This document shows, in pieces, positions 17,543 to 24,923 of a DNA stretch of 34,368 nucleotides. This DNA is from Sabulitectum sp964604135. Lineage in GTDB: Bacteria > Fermentibacterota > Fermentibacteria > Fermentibacterales > JCC-6. The notes beneath the pieces were generated by a model that ran no database searches, had not been told where the DNA came from, and was given only the letters and a program-made list of their open reading frames with translations. The stretch's first letter is position 1. Every line of letters starts with the position of its first letter. The stretch is from assembly GCA_964604135.1 (NCBI GenBank), contig CAZRXU010000016.1:1-34368 (forward strand). The letters run 5' to 3'. The translations under genes and the position numbers were made by a program.

Positions 17543-18789
17543 TTGTCCGCCATCAACGCTTCTATTTCGTCAGGAGTTTTGGGAAAACCCGCTGAAAGAA
17601 ATGTGTTCCCGTTCTCTCCCACAAGAACATCGTCCTCTATTCTTATTCCAATACCCTCCTTTTCACTGTAAAAACCAGGCTCGATGGTAAACACCATACC
17701 GGGCGCAATAGGTACATCCGAAACATTTTCGTCGTGGGTATCCAGCCCCAGATGATGCCCTATTCCATGATAGTAGAAACTGGATATTTCATCCGGCTCT
17801 TTTATTTCTCCCCTGCGAAGCAGAATTTCTTTGTAAGCTTCAAGAACCTCATCGTTCCATTCCCGGTGAAGCTTTCCCGGACGCAGCAGCTCGTTGGCTT
17901 TTACCTGAATTTCCAAAACCATTTCCATGAGTTCTCTCTGCCTGGGAGTGTACTTCCCACTTACAGGAACCGTTCTTGTGATGTCTGCACAGTAGAGGTT
18001 CTTCATTGCACCGTGGTCAACAAGAAGCAGATCCCCGTCTTCCACAACGGAATCGTTGCTAACATAGTGCAGGCATGTTGCTCTGCTTCCCCCTGCAACG
18101 ATAGCAGAAAAAGCCGGGGTTTTCTCTCCCTCTCTTGCCCACTGGTACAGAAGCTCTGCCTCGAATTCTCTCTCATTCAATCCTGGGGCAAGTATTTTTA
18201 CTGCAGCTTCAAATCCCGTTTTTGTAAGTTGTATGGCGCCGCGAATCTGCTCTATCTCTTCCTGATCCTTAACCATTCTAAGACGGAAAATCAGTTCGGA
18301 GATACTCTGAACTTTCAAACCTGGATACAGTGCTATAAAATTGTTTACATACACCAGCCTCTTTCCGGGCACTCCACTGAGTCCACAGTTGTGCCAGTCA
18401 AAGTAGAAATTATTCATCTTTTCTCTTGAAACAAGTTTGTCTATAAACCTGTCTTCGCTTCCGGCAAAACGAATATCCTCAATCCCGCTGTTATCTGCAG
18501 ACCGTTCTTTTGTAAGCACGGTACCGTACCACTTTGCATGCGCCTCATCGTAGGGAGATATGTACAGACATTCCTTTGCCTCTCTGCCTTTGAGCCTCCA
18601 CATTAACAGCGTTGTGTTTTCCTGCTGGATTCCTGTAAGATAGAAAAGGTTTCTTGAAGGAGTGTAGGGATACACACCGTCAGCACTTGTTGGTTTAGAT
18701 GAAGAAGCTTTTATCATTATGCAGTAATCTCCATCAATCATGTCTACCAGCCTGGCCCGGCGTTTCTGAAATTTCGCAGCAGAATTCAT
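17539..18789 (-). CDS. M24 family aminopeptidase P-like metallopeptidase
   Basis: Cytosolic Xaa-Pro aminopeptidase-type enzyme of 416 residues. An AMP_N-like N-terminal domain (about 1-165; PYTPSRNLFYLTGIQQENTTLL) is followed by the pita-bread fold. All five metal ligands are identifiable: D258 (LLVDHGA), D269 (CADITRT), H345 (HGIGHHLGLDTHD), E370 (FTIEPGFY) and E385 (IRIEDDVLV). The length fits the bacterial PepP class. It sits 2 nt after the nitroreductase gene and overlaps tadA by GTGA, so it is embedded in the leftward operon. Confidence 0.92.
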   Translation of the reverse strand: MNSAAKFQKRRARLVDMIDGDYCIMIKASSSKPTSADGVYPYTPSRNLFYLTGIQQENTTLLMWRLKGREAKECLYISPYDEAHAKWYGTVLTKERSADNSGIEDIRFAGSEDRFIDKLVSREKMNNFYFDWHNCGLSGVPGKRLVYVNNFIALYPGLKVQSISELIFRLRMVKDQEEIEQIRGAIQLTKTGFEAAVKILAPGLNEREFEAELLYQWAREGEKTPAFSAIVAGGSRATCLHYVSNDSVVEDGDLLLVDHGAMKNLYCADITRTVPVSGKYTPRQRELMEMVLEIQVKANELLRPGKLHREWNDEVLEAYKEILLRRGEIKEPDEISSFYYHGIGHHLGLDTHDENVSDVPIAPGMVFTIEPGFYSEKEGIGIRIEDDVLVGENGNTFLSAGFPKTPDEIEALMADK

Positions 18790-18791
18790 TG

Positions 18792-19358
18792 TTATCCTTT
18801 CAGTATCAGTGTTTCCAGCGGCAGTTTAGGCACATGATGCACACCTTTTTCATCCCGCCAGTATCTTATTTTCTCTGTGTTTTTTTCCAGAACTACTGTT
18901 TCTCCCGGGTAACCCAGGGCAATAAGAAGTACCGGCTTGTAGCCTTCAGCAGGTGATGTTCTGTTTACTGCATCTGCGTCGTAGTTAAGCAGTATACAGC
19001 TTCCCACTCCCATGGCTGCTCCGGCAAGAACTATGTGAGACGCGGCAATTCCGGCATCAATTCCTGTAAAGAATTCTTGCTTTTCCGGAGCGTGTATAAC
19101 GATGTAGGCTGAAGGCCTCTCTCCCGGTACCGGGCCGGACCAGTCTGTGATATACCCAGCCCAGCCGATGCCGGAAAACAATGTGTTTCTGTTATCTTCA
19201 CCAACAATTATGCTGAAGCGAAGCCGCTGGTAATTGGATGTGCACGGTGCCATGGCAGCAGCACCAACCATTGTTCTTAATAAACCTGAGGAAAGCGGTT
19301 TATTTTCCTGAAACCTTCTGTAGCTTCTGGCCTTCTCTGTGAGTTCCGCAAAGTTCAT
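18792..19358 (-). CDS. Nitroreductase-family flavoprotein
   Basis: A 188-residue FMN-dependent NAD(P)H oxidoreductase of the nitroreductase superfamily. Family features are the N-terminal RSYRRFQENKPLS FMN-binding strand, AAAMAPCTSNYQRLRFSIIVG, DAGIAASHIVLAGAAMGVGSCILLNYD in the middle and IALGYPGE near the end. Individual substrates of this family vary and cannot be read here. It is the first gene of the long leftward run that continues through the M24 peptidase, tadA, GH85, GNAT and the histidine kinase. AAGGGG lies upstream of its ATG; the promoter is not clear. Confidence 0.88.
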   Translation of the reverse strand: MNFAELTEKARSYRRFQENKPLSSGLLRTMVGAAAMAPCTSNYQRLRFSIIVGEDNRNTLFSGIGWAGYITDWSGPVPGERPSAYIVIHAPEKQEFFTGIDAGIAASHIVLAGAAMGVGSCILLNYDADAVNRTSPAEGYKPVLLIALGYPGETVVLEKNTEKIRYWRDEKGVHHVPKLPLETLILKG

Positions 19359-19401
19359 AATGACCCCTTACTTTGAAACATATTTACAGAGCCAATATAG
19401 C

Positions 19402-19433
19402 AAAAGGGGCATGACTTTCGTCACACCCCTTTT
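19402..19433 (-). terminator. Rho-independent terminator after the Hsp20 gene
   Basis: Read on the minus strand, a 14-bp stem (AAAAGGGGTGTGAC with GTCATGCCCCTTTT, two G-T wobbles) closes a GAAA tetraloop and ends in TTTT, 17 nt after the Hsp20 stop. The A/T-flanked stem could also work on the plus strand, but no gene points that way. Confidence 0.88.
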
Positions 19434-19449
19434 ACTTCTGTTACCAGCG

Positions 19450-19875
19450 TCAGCCCTTGATTTCTATCTTCCTGTGAAGAGCTTTCTCTTCCTTCGGAAT
19501 AGTGATGGTGAGTACGCCTTCGTTGAATGATGCTTCAGCTTCCTCAGATTTCATGTCGGAAGGAAGTGTAAAACTGCGCACGAAAGAACCGTAGCTGAAC
19601 TCTCTTCGGTGCCAGGTGTCACCCTTCTTTTCCTCCGCCATCGTTTTCTCACCACGGACGGTGAGAACTCCGTTGGAAACCTCCACTTCAATTTCATCTC
19701 TGGGGATTCCGGGAAGCTCTACCTTGAACTGTATGGAGTCCGCTCTCTCGCAGATATCCACTGGAGGCAGCCAGTTTGCACTGGTATCTTCACCCTTCTC
19801 CGGCCAGAGACCATCAACAAGTTTGCCCAGTGAGTAGGCAATATCGTAAGGCTGCAGTTGTTTTCTGTATAACAT
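19450..19875 (-). CDS. Hsp20/alpha-crystallin small heat-shock protein
   Basis: ATP-independent holdase chaperone of 141 residues. The alpha-crystallin domain spans about 38-128 (VDICERADSIQFKVELPGIPRDEIEVEVSNG) and includes the signature ASFNEGVLTITIP. The C-terminus RKIEIKG contains the I-x-I motif (137-139) that plugs a neighbouring subunit in the oligomer. The ATG at 19875 has AAGGAG about 8 nt upstream; a 15-residue longer frame would bury that site. The gene is flanked by its own terminator and a predicted promoter with a palindromic spacer, so it is monocistronic and probably stress-controlled. No CIRCE element is present. Confidence 0.95.
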   Translation of the reverse strand: MLYRKQLQPYDIAYSLGKLVDGLWPEKGEDTSANWLPPVDICERADSIQFKVELPGIPRDEIEVEVSNGVLTVRGEKTMAEEKKGDTWHRREFSYGSFVRSFTLPSDMKSEEAEASFNEGVLTITIPKEEKALHRKIEIKG

Positions 19876-19953
19876 TTCTGATCTCCTTTCTTCCCTATTC
19901 GCGGGATTTTCTTCACACAAACACTGTATGCAAAGAACTTGCCAGAATCTCTA

Positions 19954-19981
19954 AAAATATCAGCATCGCACTGCGATACAA
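19954..19981 (-). promoter_or_regulatory. Predicted Hsp20 promoter with palindromic spacer
   Basis: On the minus strand TTGTAT (19981-19976), a 16-nt spacer and TATTTT (19959-19954). Within and beside the spacer lies the palindrome ATCGCA-C-TGCGAT (19965-19977), well placed for an operator that blocks polymerase. The leader to the ATG would be about 70 nt and includes a small TCCC/GGGA hairpin next to the ribosome binding site. Confidence 0.45.
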
Positions 19982-20093
19982 TACATTACAGAACGTCATT
20001 GCCTTTCTCTTCAGCCAGTATTCATGCAACAACAAACACAGAGAGCGCCAAAATGACGCACCATTCTGACTCTCTCTTTTACAGCCTGTCTGT

Positions 20094-21401
20094 TCAGGAA
20101 CCAACTACGCTTATATCATCAAGAAGAATCGCAGGGTTTGTGTATATACTGTCTGTATAATGAGCTGCATTTTCAACGGCAATTGCCTTTGAAAGCATTT
20201 CGTATATGTTGCCTGCCATCATGGCATCCTTCACTCTGCCGATTACTCTGCCGTTCTCTACATACAGACCCGGGTTGAGACCAATTGAAAGATCCCCGTT
20301 TAGAATGTTACCGGAATGAGCTCCAAGAGCACCGTAAATAATTACTCCCCTGTCGATCATGGACAGCATTTCCTGGAACGATTTGTCTCCGTATGCAAAG
20401 CTTGCATGAGAAAGGCTGGGCACCGGTGTTATAGATATTTTATCTCCCCCCCACATCCCTCTGCGAAAACCTGTTCCAGCAGGCTTTTCACCCATCTTCG
20501 ATGCGTAATCCAGATTGTTGCAAACAGACTTGAATATTCCGTTTTCAATTACAGGCAGTCGTTCCGTTTTAACGCCTTCGTCGTCGAAAAGTCGTCTGTC
20601 TGTTTTGTCCGATGCAGGATCACTGATAAAAGACAGTCTGGGCGAGACTATCTGCTGGTTCTTTCTGTTCAGCAGCGGAGAGATCTTTTCATAGAATGAC
20701 TTCGCCGAAGTGGCCATACCCAGTCTCCATGTAAGGGCATTCATGGAATCCGGAGCGAATATCACCTTCATCCTGCTGTCTCCTACTTCAATTTCAGGAA
20801 GAGAACTGTTGAAGAAATCAACAGCCCTTTCCGCATCGGCAGCAAAGGGAGAGACACTGGAATTGCTGTAAAATATATTACGGATGCCTGAGCTGGTTCC
20901 AGGGTAGATCATTGCTCCCAAAGCATACACGGAAGAATCTTTCTGACGCAGGTCTGCTCCGGAAGTGTTTATTATTCTGGTTTCCGAAGTTCCGCATCCG
21001 GCTCCTGTCTCAAGAACTCCCTGCTTCATCTCGCCGTAGAGTTTCTCTACCCGCTCCACGGTGTTTCTTATCTCCGGAAAACTCATAGATTCCACTTCAG
21101 CGTGGTAATCCTCTGTGAAATTAACGAAACCCGAAGCCGGGAAATCGTAATCGGCATCTACCCCGGCCTTCATGGAAGCAAGAGCGTTTTCAACCAGCTG
21201 TTCCCTGCTGGTAAGATTTTTGGTGTAAGCAAAACCCAGTTTCCTGTCTTTGATTATCCGCAGGGACACACCGTACTGAATTGATGCTGAAACATCGCTG
21301 ACTGCGCCGTTCACCTTGCTCATGCTAACTGATTTTTCTCTGAGGCTGTAAACTTCTGCCCTGCACCCTTTAGACTCCGCGATCTTAAGAAGCTTCTCCA
21401 T
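20094..21401 (-). CDS. pmbA: TldE/PmbA, partner subunit of the TldD/E metalloprotease
   Basis: A 435-residue protein of the TldD/PmbA family lacking the HExxxH zinc motif, as expected for the TldE (PmbA) subunit. Family landmarks are YGVSLRIIKDRKLGFAYT near the N-terminus, the DSMNALTWRLGMATSAKSFYEKISPLLNRK block around 215-245, FDDEGVKTERLPVIENGIFKS (about 275-300) and SGNILNGDLSIGLNPGLYVENG (about 365-390). In known systems TldE with TldD forms a heterodimeric protease that opens unfolded peptides, including RiPP precursors. Its ATG overlaps the tldD stop as TAATG, fixing stoichiometry. Confidence 0.94.
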   Translation of the reverse strand: MEKLLKIAESKGCRAEVYSLREKSVSMSKVNGAVSDVSASIQYGVSLRIIKDRKLGFAYTKNLTSREQLVENALASMKAGVDADYDFPASGFVNFTEDYHAEVESMSFPEIRNTVERVEKLYGEMKQGVLETGAGCGTSETRIINTSGADLRQKDSSVYALGAMIYPGTSSGIRNIFYSNSSVSPFAADAERAVDFFNSSLPEIEVGDSRMKVIFAPDSMNALTWRLGMATSAKSFYEKISPLLNRKNQQIVSPRLSFISDPASDKTDRRLFDDEGVKTERLPVIENGIFKSVCNNLDYASKMGEKPAGTGFRRGMWGGDKISITPVPSLSHASFAYGDKSFQEMLSMIDRGVIIYGALGAHSGNILNGDLSIGLNPGLYVENGRVIGRVKDAMMAGNIYEMLSKAIAVENAAHYTDSIYTNPAILLDDISVVGS

Positions 21402-22762
21402 TACACACCTCCTACAACCATAGAGCGGATCAGAACACTTGGTCCGCCGTAACCGCTCTTTATGTTCATTTGCCCCTTACCGCAGCCGCCGCGCTCGCTG
21501 AGTACCATATGGTCGTCCATTGCTTCAATGTTCTTCATCGTGGTAAAGAGGTTGCCCATTATGTTGATATCCCTGACCATCTCTTCAATCTTTCCATCCT
21601 TCACCATGTAACCGTACTGTGCCCCGAAAGTGAAGTTTTCTCCGGATGTCTGCCCTCCTTTGCCGTCGCACAGGTACAGACCATCACCCATCTGCTTTAA
21701 AAGGTGTTCAAGAGACATTTCGCCCTTCTTCAGATATATGGTTCCCATTCTTACAATGGGCTCAAACCCATAATCCTGCGCAACACAGTGGCCTGTTACC
21801 GGTTCTCCGAATTCGGCAGCTGTTCTTCTTGAATGCAGCCTTCCTTTCAAAACACCGTTTACCATCAATGGAACTGTTCTCACCGGCACTCCCTCATCAT
21901 CATACTTGTAAAAGCCTACCTGATTGGGAATAAGGGTATCTGCAATGATTGTTACTACATCACTTCCTATCTTTTTGCCCATGGCCATTTTTTCTCTCAG
22001 CGGTGGATTATCCTCTATAATATCCGCTTCGCTGAAATGGCCGAAAGCTTCGTGAATAAACACCCCGGTAAGACTTGGATTTATTACCACATCGTAGGTT
22101 CCACCCTGCACCGGATCAGCGTCAAGAAGCTGCTTTGCAAGCTGTGCTCTCTTCAGAAAAACATCATCACGGTCGAGAAGATCGGCCATTCCGTTGGCAC
22201 CGCCAACTGCTGCACGGACATTCTGGGTAAGGCTGCCTCTACCTGCAACAACTTCTCCTGCAATACTTACAGTACAAACACGCTCTCGAATTGAAGTACC
22301 CTCACTGGAGACAAAGAATTTCTCTCTGTCAACCTCGCTGTAGACAATGTTGGTGTTTACTACCTCCGGTTGCTCAAACATTATGGCGTTGTACTTCTTC
22401 AGAAGAGCTATTTTTTTCTCCAGAGGAACATCAGCGGGATCGCCGTGCAATTCCGGCTCAAAGTAGCCCTGTACTGGTTCCACTTCTGCCAGAACAACAT
22501 TCTTTCCGCCTCCAGCCATGGCTGACGCTCCCTGTACAGCCAGCTTAACAGCCTCAGGTACATCTTTTTCCCGCGTAACTGTAACAGAGGAAAATCCACC
22601 GTCTTTAAGCGCTCTTATCACAAACCCGTCTGTGCTGTTAGAGCCGGCCTTTTTCAGTTCTCTGCCCGCCATGGATACCTTGGTTGTTTTCTTCTCTTCG
22701 TAGCGTATGTCCACATAATCCGCATCCGCTGCGGAAATCATCTTTTTCAGTTCTTCAAGCAT
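21401..22762 (-). CDS. tldD: TldD, catalytic subunit of the TldD/E metalloprotease
   Basis: Zinc protease subunit of 453 residues. The metal site is HEAFGH (H237, E238, H242), the TldD form of HExxxH, and the distal cysteine ligand lies in GGCGKGQ near the C-terminus. Other conserved parts are EGTSIRERVCTVSIAGEVV, the DDEGVPVRTVPLMVNGVLKGRLHSRRTAAEFG segment and the final MNIKSGYGGPSVLIRSMVVGG. It cleaves unstructured peptides in the tunnel formed with TldE; no peptide precursor gene is seen in this window. It starts 22 nt after TAGGGGAG and is divergent from the first TrmB gene. Confidence 0.95.
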   Translation of the reverse strand: MLEELKKMISAADADYVDIRYEEKKTTKVSMAGRELKKAGSNSTDGFVIRALKDGGFSSVTVTREKDVPEAVKLAVQGASAMAGGGKNVVLAEVEPVQGYFEPELHGDPADVPLEKKIALLKKYNAIMFEQPEVVNTNIVYSEVDREKFFVSSEGTSIRERVCTVSIAGEVVAGRGSLTQNVRAAVGGANGMADLLDRDDVFLKRAQLAKQLLDADPVQGGTYDVVINPSLTGVFIHEAFGHFSEADIIEDNPPLREKMAMGKKIGSDVVTIIADTLIPNQVGFYKYDDEGVPVRTVPLMVNGVLKGRLHSRRTAAEFGEPVTGHCVAQDYGFEPIVRMGTIYLKKGEMSLEHLLKQMGDGLYLCDGKGGQTSGENFTFGAQYGYMVKDGKIEEMVRDINIMGNLFTTMKNIEAMDDHMVLSERGGCGKGQMNIKSGYGGPSVLIRSMVVGGV

Positions 22763-22799
22763 AGCTCCCCTATCTTTTTGTCTTCCGGTATTTTTACGA

Positions 22800-22836
22800 A
22801 TATCCGGATATACTAAAATTGGCGGAAATCAACCAA
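22800..22836 (-). promoter_or_regulatory. Predicted tldD promoter overlapped by a 12-bp palindrome
   Basis: On the minus strand TTGGTT (22836-22831), an 18-nt spacer and TATATC (22812-22807). The perfect palindrome ATATCCGGATAT (22800-22811) covers the -10 element and the bases just after it, the place of a repressor site. Confidence 0.4.
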
Positions 22837-22875
22837 AATGCCTGCCCTACCTTTGCAGCTGTGCTGCCTGCAAGA

Positions 22876-22903
22876 TTGACTGCCGGAGAATTGATGTTAT
22901 ACA
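22876..22903 (+). promoter_or_regulatory. Sigma70-type promoter for the first TrmB-family gene
   Basis: TTGACT (22876-22881), a 16-nt spacer and TATACA (22898-22903). Initiation is expected near 22910, giving a leader of about 70 nt to the TTG start at 22983. The inverted repeat at 22909-22928 begins right at the predicted start of transcription. Confidence 0.72.
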
Positions 22904-22908
22904 TAAGC

Positions 22909-22928
22909 GTTACCTGCCGTAAGGTAAC
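22909..22928 (+). promoter_or_regulatory. Operator candidate, GTTAC-N10-GTAAC, copy 1
   Basis: An inverted repeat with 7-nt arms (GTTACCT and AGGTAAC) around six bases, 20 nt overall, sitting over the predicted +1 of the first TrmB gene. A copy with the same length and position lies before the second TrmB gene (23925-23944). The likely binder is one or both TrmB proteins (autoregulation); that is inference from placement. Confidence 0.6.
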
Positions 22929-22982
22929 TGGTTTTTAGCGAAAGATATCCGGCAGATTTCAGCAGCAGGAAGGCAGTCTCCC

Positions 22983-23819
22983 TTGAATACTTTGTACACT
23001 CAACTGGAACAGTTAGGAGTACCCGAGAACATTGCAAAAATCTATGTCGCTCTTTTGGGAAAGAGAGAGATGAGTGCAATGGAAATCCACGAAGCCACTG
23101 GAGTTCCCAGATCCAAGATCTACGAGATTGCCCAGAAGATGATGCAACGCGGAATGTGTATCGAAAAAAGAACAGGTAGAAGCAAAAAATATCAGGCCAT
23201 TGAACCAAAACGTGTTTTTGACACACTCATTCAAAACAGTGAAACGGAGTACAAGCGAAAAAAAGAGTCTGCCGAGTCTATGATTTCACTGCTGTCCCCC
23301 ATTTACAGCAAGGGAATACACAACACCGATATCTCCGAATATGTTGAGATCATCAAAGACCTCCCATCTATTCACCAACGATATGTGGGGCTGGTGGCCA
23401 ACACACGGTTCGAACTGCTCGGGTTCGTAAAACCTCCCCATGCCTTTCAGAACAGCGGCAAGAAACTGGAAGAACAGGAAGATGAGGAAACAGGCAGACT
23501 TCTGAAGGGAATCGATGTGAAAGTGCTTTACGAGTATACCATGGAAGATTCTTTCGGTCTGAGCCTTGAGCACATCAAGAGATGCATAGCAGCGGGAGAA
23601 CAGGCCAGATTCATCAATCAGCTACCTATAAAAATGTATGTTTTTGACCGCCGGTTCGTACTTATGGCCATGAGCAACGGAGAAAAGGCCAGCTCCCCTC
23701 TCACAATGCTTGTTGTTGAGCATACAGCATGGGCCAATGCCGCCAGAATCCTGTTTGACTATCTGTGGGAAAATGCTTTGAGTCTTGAGCAACTCAAGGC
23801 TTTAAAAGAAGCGGAATAG
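22983..23819 (+). CDS. TrmB-family transcriptional regulator, copy 1
   Basis: A 278-residue DNA-binding protein. The N-terminal winged helix (about 8-80) has the TrmB pattern: LEQLGVPENIAKIYVALLGKREMSAMEIHEATGVPRSKIYEIAQKM, then a basic wing (EKRTGRSKKYQAIEP). A helical linker (85-110) leads to a C-terminal sensor domain of the TrmB/phospholipase-D-like type (RYVGLVANTRFELLGFVKPP ... MYVFDRRFVLMAMSNGEKASSPLTMLVVEH). TrmB proteins are best known as archaeal sugar regulators; bacterial members are mostly uncharacterised. TTG at 22983 is chosen because AGGAAGG lies about 10-15 nt upstream and the start matches the paralogue. About half the residues match the next gene by eye, so this is a tandem duplication. 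Confidence 0.85.
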   Translation: MNTLYTQLEQLGVPENIAKIYVALLGKREMSAMEIHEATGVPRSKIYEIAQKMMQRGMCIEKRTGRSKKYQAIEPKRVFDTLIQNSETEYKRKKESAESMISLLSPIYSKGIHNTDISEYVEIIKDLPSIHQRYVGLVANTRFELLGFVKPPHAFQNSGKKLEEQEDEETGRLLKGIDVKVLYEYTMEDSFGLSLEHIKRCIAAGEQARFINQLPIKMYVFDRRFVLMAMSNGEKASSPLTMLVVEHTAWANAARILFDYLWENALSLEQLKALKEAE

Positions 23820-23895
23820 TTACCAGTATTCCAATTCACAGCAGTTATGCTTTATCCAAATGCAATCTATGGTTCTCCAGAGCCCCTCTGACCGA

Positions 23896-23924
23896 TTGAC
23901 AATGAAAAAGCGCTTTGCTATAGT
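23896..23924 (+). promoter_or_regulatory. Near-consensus sigma70 promoter for the second TrmB-family gene
   Basis: A perfect TTGACA (23896-23901), a 17-nt spacer and TATAGT (23919-23924). Unregulated it should be strong. The GTTAC-N10-GTAAC repeat begins at the very next base, so a bound protein would block initiation. Confidence 0.85.
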
Positions 23925-23944
23925 GTTACTCTCCCTAGGGTAAC
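23925..23944 (+). promoter_or_regulatory. Operator candidate, GTTAC-N10-GTAAC, copy 2
   Basis: A 20-nt inverted repeat with the same GTTAC and GTAAC ends as the site at 22909-22928, extended here by T and A to TGTTAC/GTAACA. The internal bases also share CC at positions 9-10 (bases 23933-23934) and TA at 12-13. Its position directly behind the -10 box matches copy 1. Confidence 0.62.
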
Positions 23945-23987
23945 AGATATTTGATCGTGCAGAAACACTATCACGCGGGGTTATTGA

Positions 23988-24923
23988 ATGCTTTCTATTG
24001 TGCAGCAAAAACTGGAGCAGTTTGGTGTGCCCGGTAACATGGCTAGGATATACACTGCTCTACTCGAGAAGAGGGAAATGAGTGCCCTGGAGATCCACGA
24101 ATCAACCGGGGTTCCCAGATCCAAGGTGTATGAAATCGCCCAGAAAATGATACAGAGGGGAATGTGTATCAAAAAAAACTTCGGGCGAGGCTGGAAATAT
24201 CAGGCAGTTGAGCCCCGCAGGGTTTTAGACCATTTGATAATGATAGACAGGGCTGAACACTCCAGAAAAAAGAAAACTGTTGAAGTGATGACTTCTGTGT
24301 TCTCCGCCCTGTACGAGCAGGGTCTGCAAAGCACTGGAAGTACCGATTATATCGAGATCATCCGGGATCCTTTGTCTATTCACCAGCGATACCTGTCTCT
24401 GCTGAACAACTCTCACAAAGAAGTGCTGGGATTTGTTAAGCCGCCTTTCTCACATCAGGGCAGCCACAGGATGCTTGAGGAACAGGAGGCTGTTGAAAGT
24501 GCTCTGCTTGCCCGTGGAGTTGTTGTAAAAGCTCTTTATGAATATCGCCTTACAGATATCGATATGCTGGAACAGCAGCACATAGAAAGATGTATCACCA
24601 CAGGCGAAAGGGCACGCTATGCCGCCAGCCTTCCTGTTAAGATGCATATTTTTGACGGAAGATTCGTTCTTATTGCCATGACAAACCGAGACACAGACAA
24701 ATCGCCACTTACTATGCTGGTAGTGGAACACCCTGCTTGGGCAGAAGCGGCCTGCATGCTCTTTGATCATCTGTGGAACAATGCAGCCGGGCTTGAAGAA
24801 CTGAAAACGAACTTTCTTAAGGGCAGAGGCATTGATCGGATATACAGTTCCAAATCGGAAATAGATGTTCCACATACTTACAGGCAATACAGTGAAAAGG
24901 TGGAGAGCCATGATATCACATAA
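23988..24923 (+). CDS. TrmB-family transcriptional regulator, copy 2
   Basis: A 311-residue paralogue of the preceding gene. The winged helix is nearly the same (LEQFGVPGNMARIYTALLEKREMSALEIHESTGVPRSKVYEIAQKM), including the recognition helix STGVPRSKVYEIAQKM, which implies recognition of the same DNA site. The sensor domain is more diverged but keeps EVLGFVKPP, MHIFDGRFVLIAMTN and PLTMLVVEHPAWAEAA. It carries about 30 extra C-terminal residues (from FLKGRGIDRIYSSK) absent from copy 1. The ATG at 23988 has only GGGG about 9 nt upstream. Its 3' end overlaps the beta-helix gene by 14 nt, so the two are cotranscribed and the secreted protein is a likely target of this regulator. Confidence 0.86.
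   Translation: MLSIVQQKLEQFGVPGNMARIYTALLEKREMSALEIHESTGVPRSKVYEIAQKMIQRGMCIKKNFGRGWKYQAVEPRRVLDHLIMIDRAEHSRKKKTVEVMTSVFSALYEQGLQSTGSTDYIEIIRDPLSIHQRYLSLLNNSHKEVLGFVKPPFSHQGSHRMLEEQEAVESALLARGVVVKALYEYRLTDIDMLEQQHIERCITTGERARYAASLPVKMHIFDGRFVLIAMTNRDTDKSPLTMLVVEHPAWAEAACMLFDHLWNNAAGLEELKTNFLKGRGIDRIYSSKSEIDVPHTYRQYSEKVESHDIT

Noticed and set aside
19876..19950. RNA thermometer in the Hsp20 leader
   Set aside because: A small TCCC/GGGA hairpin lies next to the ribosome binding site, but no fourU or ROSE-type pairing that would cover it could be drawn.
20040..20085. Terminator after tldE
   Set aside because: Only 6-bp GAGAG/CTCTC arms with a loop of about 25 nt and no T tract on the minus strand.
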